Below the pieces are notes generated by a model that saw nothing but the letters and a program-made list of their open reading frames with translations, did not search any database and was not told the DNA's origin. Shown piece after piece: positions 59,701 to 64,000 of a stretch of DNA of 64,000 nucleotides. The stretch comes from Antedon mediterranea. Its lineage: Eukaryota; Echinodermata; Crinoidea; Comatulida; Antedonidae. The stretch covers positions 19,518,932 through 19,582,931 of the forward strand of contig NC_092679.1 in NCBI RefSeq assembly GCF_964355755.1. Reading direction: 5' to 3'. The translations under genes and the position numbers were made by a program. How positions within the stretch are numbered: position 1 is the stretch's first letter; each line of letters opens with the position of its first letter.

Positions 59701-62695
59701 TTAAAAATTATTACATTTAAATTTCATTTGCTTTAGCCTTTTTATAATTCAAATATTACTTTTCAATAGTTTATCATTTATTTTTATATGATAATAGTTT
59801 TATTGTTTCTGAACAACTTTTGCTTCTTCATCTTCTTTTGTCTGTTTTTCTGTTTAGGGGTTGGTAAAGACAAGTTTTTTTACATCTATTTCCGATCCCT
59901 GAAACAGCTCCTATTTATTGTTACCATTTAACTTATTGTAAATGTATGATTATGGTTTTTTTCTTTGACTGTTTCAAATAAATGTAAATGAAATAAAAAT
60001 AAAATTATGAATTTTTTTTTAGATGGATATTTCGATGATGATTTCAGTGTAGAGTTTGATGATCCTTTAGAAAACTTAGAAAATGAAACATTTCGGGAAG
60101 AAGAAGAAAAAGTGGTTGAGGAAAGTAATGGAGACAGTACAACTCCAGAAGATCAGGATATGTAAGACACCCACCAGGAAATTAATTTTCTAATCTAATC
60201 TAATATAATTTCACTGGTCCAAAACTTGTAAACCTCCCAAATATTAAACGAACGAATTAGGACCAGAAGATAGTTTTCAAAGTTTCCTGTTTTTCAAAAG
60301 TGGTGACTTAGAAATCAGAATTTTCACTTGCAATTTTGTCAAAATTATTCTGCAACAGTTATTGCAGTACCCTTTTTTTTTAGCAATTTTTTTCTGGGTA
60401 ATCATACACTGTTTATCGCAGTAACTTCTATATTAACAAAATAAATCATACACCGTTCCAGCAATAAAATGTAGGTACTGCAGTAACTGCAGGAAAATAA
60501 TTTTGACATGATCCTTAAATGTTTCACTTTCTCTTGTCAGCACACCAACAGAATCAAGACCTAGGTACAGGAAACGGAAGGAGTCTCCTCCTGATGTCAA
60601 GCCGCCGCTGCAGCTTGATCTCGCCAGACAACCAGTCTCAAGTGCTGCTCAGAAAGAGAGCACTCTACGAACTACTACTACATCAGAGGTTTGTTTTAAG
60701 AGGTTTTTTTTATTCTGTTGTGTCTACGATTATGTTTTTTTAACCATTCCAATAAGGATTTTGGAAAGCTCATCTTAAATTGGGTGGATCAAATTTTTGT
60801 AATAATATATATACAGTAGAGACTTAAGTTAACAGTGGTTGAAAATCTTGGAAGCCGTACACGCTTCGGTACATAGTGATGTATAGTAAGCACCAATCAC
60901 AACACGATGGATGATCCGAACTGTTGTGTTGTGCATAGTTCGTCGCGTTGCATCCAAGTGGAAAACGAAGCTTTAAGCTCTGTCTACACTATAAAACTTT
61001 TGTGACAAAAAAATGTGACATGATGATGTCATATCACTACCATATTTAGGCATATCACACTTTTTTTGTCAAAGAGATCTTTAGAAGTTGTAGAAACATT
61101 TAGTAATCATTTCAACTGCAATTTGGAGTGTCCTTACTCCTTGTTTTTATTCATTAGTGAAAACAAATTTGATTAAAATTGTATTATTAAACATGCAACA
61201 CTTTTCAGCCTCCTCCTCGTAAGGTACTGAAAGGTAAGAAGTCTGCCCCCAGTCAGGAGCTGCTGGAGTGGTGCCGGAATGCAACTAATGATTACAAAGG
61301 AGTAAAGATCACCAATCTGACAACCTCTTGGAGGAATGGCATGGCATTCTGTGCAATACTTCATCATTTTCATCCTGAACTAATGTAAGTTGTGGTACTT
61401 AATGTAGGTACTTAACTCCCAAACCCAAAGTCCTAAGTTTAATCATTGATAATCTAGGTGCTTAACTTTTAAACCAAACGTTTGTACTTATGCTCTGATA
61501 AAGTACCAATATGGTTTGTTACTTCTTATTCAGTGATCTTGGGCTTTAATAGTAATAGTCTCTAAAGTTCTCCTCTAGGAAGGGATTCACTAGGTTGATG
61601 CGACTGGTTTTTAGGAGCTTGGGTCTGCGACCTACTTAGTTTAAAAATATCAGTTGTTAGTTGGTAGTACAGTAGTAGTATTAGTTCGCTGCGGAAGGTT
61701 GAATGAATTTAGTGCGATCTGTCAATTTAACAAATATAATAACTGCAATTATGTTTTAACTGTATTTACTTATTTATAATGTTTCAGTGATTTCAATTCT
61801 CTGTCGCCACATGACATAAAAGGAAACTGCAAAAAGGTAACTATTGAACAGTTTACTAAATTATAATATACTAATAATAAAAGATGAATGACAGATAGAA
61901 ACAGAGACATTATGTAAGCCTTAAACAAATATATTTAAATTTATATAAGTATAACATCATTTATTCATGTGAAAACCAAACATTGACTTTTTTTTGTTTG
62001 GCCAATTTTAGGCATTTGATTCAGCAGCCTCAATAGGAATTCCAAAGTTAATGGAACCACAAGACATGGTGTTACGTTCTGTCCCAGACAAACTGGCAGT
62101 TACAACATATTTGTTTCAAATACGCGCTCATTTTACAGGACAGGAAATGCAAGTGCGAAGTATAGGAGACACTTCAAAAAAGAGCACGTACGTTGTTGGG
62201 AAATTTAGCACAGATAGCGAAGGAAAAGTTTCTGAAAACATGTTTGAGCAAGAAGCCCGAACTCTGCAAGATGTACCAAAACCAGAGAAACCAGTTACTC
62301 CTGGAACCCCGGAATCTAATGGTGTAACCCCAGATGAAAATAACTCTAAAGTATCAACTAATAGTGTCTCTAAAATATCAAGTAATAGTCTCACACCGGA
62401 CTCGGAAAACGAAGGTCTTGATAAAACTAATATAGGAAACAACGGTAGCGCGGTTGGAAGGAAAATATTGCGTTCAAGTCATAGTCGTAAAATAATTAAG
62501 CAAGGGTCGAGGGAAAAACTAAAAATAGATCCTGCTTTAGTGACAACTTTGGAGAATGGAGAAAAGGAAGATAAAATAGACATTAAAAAAAATGATGAGA
62601 ATAAAGAAAAGGAAAGTGTTAATGTTGAAGAGATAGAGGAGAAACCAACAATTGAGGAGAAAGAGAAGGAAACCGTGGAAGAAGACATGTCAGAG
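35740..62695 (+). CDS. EHBP1: EHBP1, EH domain-binding protein 1 (5' part: C2 and CH domains, 3' end outside window)
   Basis: Exons: 35740-35843 (ATG), 52456-52513, 53042-53137, 53513-53569, 53693-53877, 54317-54537, 57208-57261 (uncertain), 60023-60161, 60541-60688, 61209-61384, 61788-61836, 62012-62695, continuing right. All are AG/GT bounded with consistent phase, giving 657 codons. Residues about 1-165 form the N-terminal C2-type domain ([62 protein letters not shown]). An acidic linker follows ([11 protein letters not shown]), then a calponin-homology domain at about 365-470 ([60 protein letters not shown]). The order and wording match vertebrate EHBP1, an adaptor that links EHD and Rab proteins on endosomes to actin. 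The C-terminal Rab-binding coiled-coil region would lie outside the window. No NPF motif is visible in the linker, where vertebrate EHBP1 has several. Confidence 0.95.
36270..37010. repeat. Degenerate tandem repeat of GTAAGGTGACATTCT-type words, 740 bp
   Basis: Irregular alternation of GACATTCTGTAAGGT, GACATTCTATAAGGTGATAT and TCTGTAACT. There is no fixed unit length; blocks of about 15-18 bp combine into longer ones of about 45 bp. In EHBP1 intron 1. A minus-strand 65-codon frame is repeat-derived. Confidence 0.93.
38036..38232. repeat. 31-bp tandem repeat, six copies
   Basis: Units of TACAAATAATGAATGTTTAT followed by GAGTGGAATGG are nearly perfect; one unit has AATTAATG for AATGAATG. It ends exactly where the LINE-like fragment begins. 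Confidence 0.96.
38233..38575 (+). mobile_element. 3' end of a degenerate L2/CR1-like LINE
   Basis: Conceptual translation gives [28 protein letters not shown] and, after frame breaks, a Leu/Lys-rich C-terminus. This matches the C-terminal part of reverse-transcriptase polyproteins of L2/CR1-type LINEs. It ends with GCTTTATAAATTTTGATATT and an ATA microsatellite, a typical 3' tail of such elements. Frameshifts and the lack of the catalytic domain show that it is a dead 5'-truncated copy. Confidence 0.75.
39857..40480 (+). repeat. Left terminal inverted repeat of the 4.5-kb element
   Basis: Pairs with 43704-44337. The inner edge is sharp: the match stops after TATCACTACAAC. Confidence 0.92.
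40871..42813 (-). pseudogene. Multicopy invertebrate protein with PIN-like motifs and CXC-like tail, frame-disrupted
   Basis: Frame 1 (42813-41980, 277 codons) begins [16 protein letters not shown] and contains [11 protein letters not shown] and NNCIFCKK, possibly metal-binding. Frame 2 continues from about 42052 to the donor at 41255 ([76 protein letters not shown]). An intron (41146-41254) leads to a terminal exon with [14 protein letters not shown] and a Cys-rich tail ([20 protein letters not shown]). Similar proteins occur in many copies in invertebrate and some fish genomes and are uncharacterised. The spaced acidic motifs suggest a PIN/FEN-like nuclease fold, and the tail resembles the Tesmin/TSO1 CXC domain; both are inferences. 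Frames 1 and 2 join out of frame at CATTTCGAAATG, and a one-base shift is needed after the intron, so this copy is probably inactive. Confidence 0.75.
43704..44337 (-). repeat. Right terminal inverted repeat of the 4.5-kb element
   Basis: Inverse of 39857-40480. It contains about 10 extra bases (around 44311-44320) compared with the left arm. Confidence 0.92.
44490..44617. mobile_element. MITE family 1, copy 13
   Basis: TTAAGCTCTGTCTACACTAT at the left and TATAGTGTAGACAGAGCCTT at the right. It lies 140 bp beyond the 4.5-kb element. Confidence 0.92.
44620..48950. other. AT-rich part of EHBP1 intron 1, no gene recognised
   Basis: Short frames here lack protein-like composition. Minor items are an (AAT)n tract near 46725-46745 and a CAGTGGATACTTTGTTTGGT word near 46400 that recalls the CAGTRGAAC repeats. 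Nothing else was supported. Confidence 0.5.
48953..49114. mobile_element. MITE family 1, copy 14
   Basis: Left end CTAAAGCTCTATCACACAGT carries a small insertion; right end GATAGTGTAGACTGAGCTTT is good. Confidence 0.88.
49590..50345. repeat. (TATCATTATCATCAC)n compound microsatellite, 750 bp
   Basis: Units of TATCATTATCATCAC (15 bp) and TATCATTATCAC (12 bp) alternate irregularly, with rare C variants. Long open frames run through all readings, including 239-243 codons on both strands (Asp/Asn/Ser-rich or His/Tyr-rich), only because the repeat contains no stop. None is a gene. In EHBP1 intron 1. Confidence 0.97.
51626..51794. mobile_element. MITE family 1, copy 15
   Basis: AAAGCCTTGTCTACACTATC at the left and GATAGTGTAAACAGAGCTTA at the right. 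It has the full-length interior with two TACCATATTTGGG-type words and CAAACTAGTTTGATAG at the right. Confidence 0.93.
53090..53500 (+). repeat. Tandem triplication of an EHBP1 exon end plus donor and intron start
   Basis: A unit of about 145 bp occurs three times. Each holds the exon words ACAGTACCTGAAAATGTAGA and CTATTTAAGGTGATTATAT and the intron words TTTTTCTGTTTTGTGTGATT. The first copy is the genuine 3' end of the exon ending at 53137. Copies 2 (from about 53234) and 3 (from about 53380) have no acceptor in the unit. Copy 2 still encodes [13 protein letters not shown] with an intact GT donor. Confidence 0.92.
54005..54100 (-). mobile_element. tRNA-derived SINE fragment, body type B, reverse orientation
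   Basis: Read on the minus strand: AGCTTGGTGTTTAACATTCT, GCCAGGGTCCAGGGTTTAAT and CCTGACCTAGTGCCATGGCT. These correspond to the head and first part of the SINEs at 17519 and 57440. Confidence 0.75.
54127..54293. mobile_element. MITE family 1, copy 16
   Basis: CTAAAGCTCTGTCTACATTA at the left and GATAGTGTAGACTGAGCTTA at the right. The right edge lies only 23 bp before the EHBP1 exon at 54317, inside the zone normally used for branch point and polypyrimidine tract. Confidence 0.92.
55600..55950. other. Locally GC/CpG-richer intronic block
   Basis: Words such as ACCGGTGGACACGTGTG, CCAAGCGCAAACTTATTG and GTCGGCTGCTAAACGCGA stand out from the flanking AT-rich intron. No inverted repeats, coding frame or tandem structure was seen. 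It may be a regulatory element or an old unrecognised repeat. Confidence 0.3.
56735..56935 (+). mobile_element. tRNA-derived SINE, body type A
   Basis: Head GTTGCTTAGTGGTTAAGACC and B-box-like GGGTTTGAATCCGGTC are followed by AACTCCACTCCAAAAAACTT and CACCTTTAAGAAGAATAG, the same body as at 11222. Confidence 0.82.
57440..57715 (+). mobile_element. tRNA-derived SINE, body type B, with triplicated internal segment
   Basis: Head GTAGCTTGGTGGCTAACATG, B-box-like GGTTCAATCCTGACC. The segment GGTTCAATCCTGACCTAGTG is present in three near-copies before the shared body (CCTCAAATGAGACTTTATAA; TTTATCCATCCTGTAATTAG). Confidence 0.88.
58450..58545 (+). mobile_element. tRNA-derived SINE head fragment
   Basis: TAATTTAGCTTGGTGGTTAT and AGTTCTAGTCCCAAGTCTGT correspond to the A- and B-box regions of the SINEs above; only traces of a body remain. 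Confidence 0.6.
60853..60978. mobile_element. MITE family 3, diverged copy
   Basis: The right end GCATCCAAGTGGAAAACGAA plus GCTTTA matches the copies at 16788 and 32372; the left end (GGAAGCCGTACACGCTTCGG) is diverged. It directly abuts a family-1 MITE. Confidence 0.6.
60972..61083. mobile_element. MITE family 1, copy 17
   Basis: Left end TTAAGCTCTGTCTACACTAT intact; the right end is lost after TTTTTTTGTCAAAGAGATCT. In the intron between the EHBP1 exons at 60541 and 61209. Confidence 0.85.
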
Positions 62696-64000
62696 GTCAG
62701 TTATGTTTTTTTTTTTCTAAGTTGTTTTTTCCTACACTCTTTGTAGAATTGATATTTTATGATTAAAGTAAAGTGAACAAATTTAGTTAATTTCATTAAA
62801 GATACAGTTTTGTTAATGTATTTCTTATTCTTTACTTTTTTTTAGTCTTACCCTAAATACTGTAGGTTAATTATAATGATACCATCATTTACTGTATTTT
62901 GGACTCATATTTATTATTATTTGTACATTTTTCTATGGACTGTGTTTGTCTGAAATAAAAATATTACATGCAATACATTACATACATTAAGTAGCAAAAT
63001 GTTATAAAATCAGATATTTCACTCTTCACTGATGAAATCAAACATCTACTGTTACCAAATTGAGTCTTAGATTAAAAAATCATTTAGTGGACTTGAACCT
63101 ACAACCTGATCCTTACAGAATGAGCAACTTAATCACTAGACCACAAAAGATCTTCAGAGTATAAACGATTACAATTATAACCAGTATACATGTTATCATA
63201 CATTATTAAAATAGTATGGTATTACTTAACCAAATAACATTATTGATATTGCTATCTAAATACTAGCAGGGTATAAATCCCTCTTATTCTTGAACACTTA
63301 ATCTTATTAAAGTTTGATTTTAATAATTAGATTTACAATTATATAATATTATTAAATGTTAAATACATTTGTTGTAGAGATTGTATCTATAAAATAGATT
63401 ATCGGCTTTGTTTAGCTATGATTATGCTCGTATAGATCTTTTTATTTTAAAAAAGTACCGCTGAATTAAGCAGAGGTCTTTAGACTTGGTTATAACTTGC
63501 AATCAAATTAACCAAATGTTTATTACAATCTAAGCAAAATAAGGACATATCCCTGAGGCTGTTAGGGAAAAAAGCTTTTAAATCGAATTAATTTTTTTTT
63601 TTATTGTGACGTGTTTTGTCATTTTGATAATTAAACTGTTTTTGTTTTTCGTCTAGTAAATTAAAATCGATTGTTATGATGTAGACAATAAGAATGTGGA
63701 ATTTTAATTTTAATTTAAAAAGGCTCAGATCTTTGATTAAATTGCTAAATTTAATAGGTCTTCCTAATTATTAATTACGTAGATTAATGCTATTTATAGA
63801 TTTCATCTTTATGAATTAGCAAATGATTTTTTTCAATCAAATCATTATGTTTTAAAAACCAAAATTTGATTCATTTATTAATTAATTATGGAAATAATAT
63901 AAATTAGGTTACGATAACAACAGATTAAATTAATAAGGGAAGAAAGTATCACATGAAAAAGATAATTTTAGATGTTTTAATTATAAAACAAACTAATTAA
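62696..64000. other. EHBP1 intron running to the window edge
   Basis: AT-rich sequence without a recognised exon. Apart from a tRNA-like fragment near 63080 nothing was supported. The donor at 62696 (GTCAGT) shows that the gene continues to the right. Confidence 0.5.
63080..63150 (-). mobile_element. tRNA-like SINE head, reverse orientation
   Basis: GTGGACTTGAACCTACAACC is the inverse of a B-box-like motif and CTTAATCACTAGACCACAAA the inverse of an A-box region, at tRNA-like spacing. It resembles the fragment at 29335. Confidence 0.45.

Overview
This is an AT-rich (roughly two-thirds A+T by eye) animal nuclear genome segment with long introns, GT-AG splice sites and very dense repeats. The two recognisable genes, PPP4R4 and EHBP1, are animal genes whose proteins align readily with the vertebrate ones. 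Short non-autonomous DNA transposons and tRNA-derived SINEs dominate the non-coding DNA. A marine invertebrate deuterostome (for example an echinoderm) is the best guess, but species cannot be fixed from the sequence alone.

Layout. (1) 1-11573, plus strand: the 3' half of a PPP4R4-like gene (protein phosphatase 4 regulatory subunit 4), 12 exons, 425 codons, ending in a stop at 11571-11573; the 5' half lies outside the window. Its introns hold a 1.3-kb minisatellite, a 1.1-kb CAT-rich tandem array, several MITEs and a partial exon duplication. (2) 11574-16936: 3' UTR and intergenic DNA with repeats. (3) 16937-20804, minus strand: a complete seven-exon gene for a 731-residue protein with four C-terminal C2H2 zinc fingers. 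PPP4R4 and this gene are convergent. (4) 20805-35675: a gene-poor repeat zone with a fold-back-like composite element (21472-24464), a piggyBac-like non-autonomous element (24693-25723), several TIR MITEs and tandem repeats. (5) 35676-62695 and beyond, plus strand: the 5' part of EHBP1 (EH domain-binding protein 1), from the start codon through the N-terminal C2 domain and the calponin-homology domain; the gene runs off the right edge. Its first coding intron is 16.6 kb. That intron contains the most striking object in the window: a 4.5-kb element (39841-44349) with near-identical terminal inverted repeats of about 630 bp. It encloses a minus-strand gene of a multicopy invertebrate protein family with PIN-like acidic motifs and a C-terminal Cys-rich CXC-like tail, and no recognisable DDE transposase.

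Repeat ecology. One nearly palindromic MITE family (ends AAGCTCTGTCTACACTATCA, inverted) occurs at least 17 times. A second family with CAGTRGAAC-type ends, a third with TGGTTCCCACT-type ends, and two tRNA-derived SINE bodies are also present. Two partial exon duplications lie inside introns, one in PPP4R4 and one in EHBP1. No rRNA gene, intact tRNA gene or CRISPR array was seen. All homology statements rest on reading the sequence; exon boundaries were checked for GT-AG sites and phase by hand, and repeat edges are accurate to a few bases.
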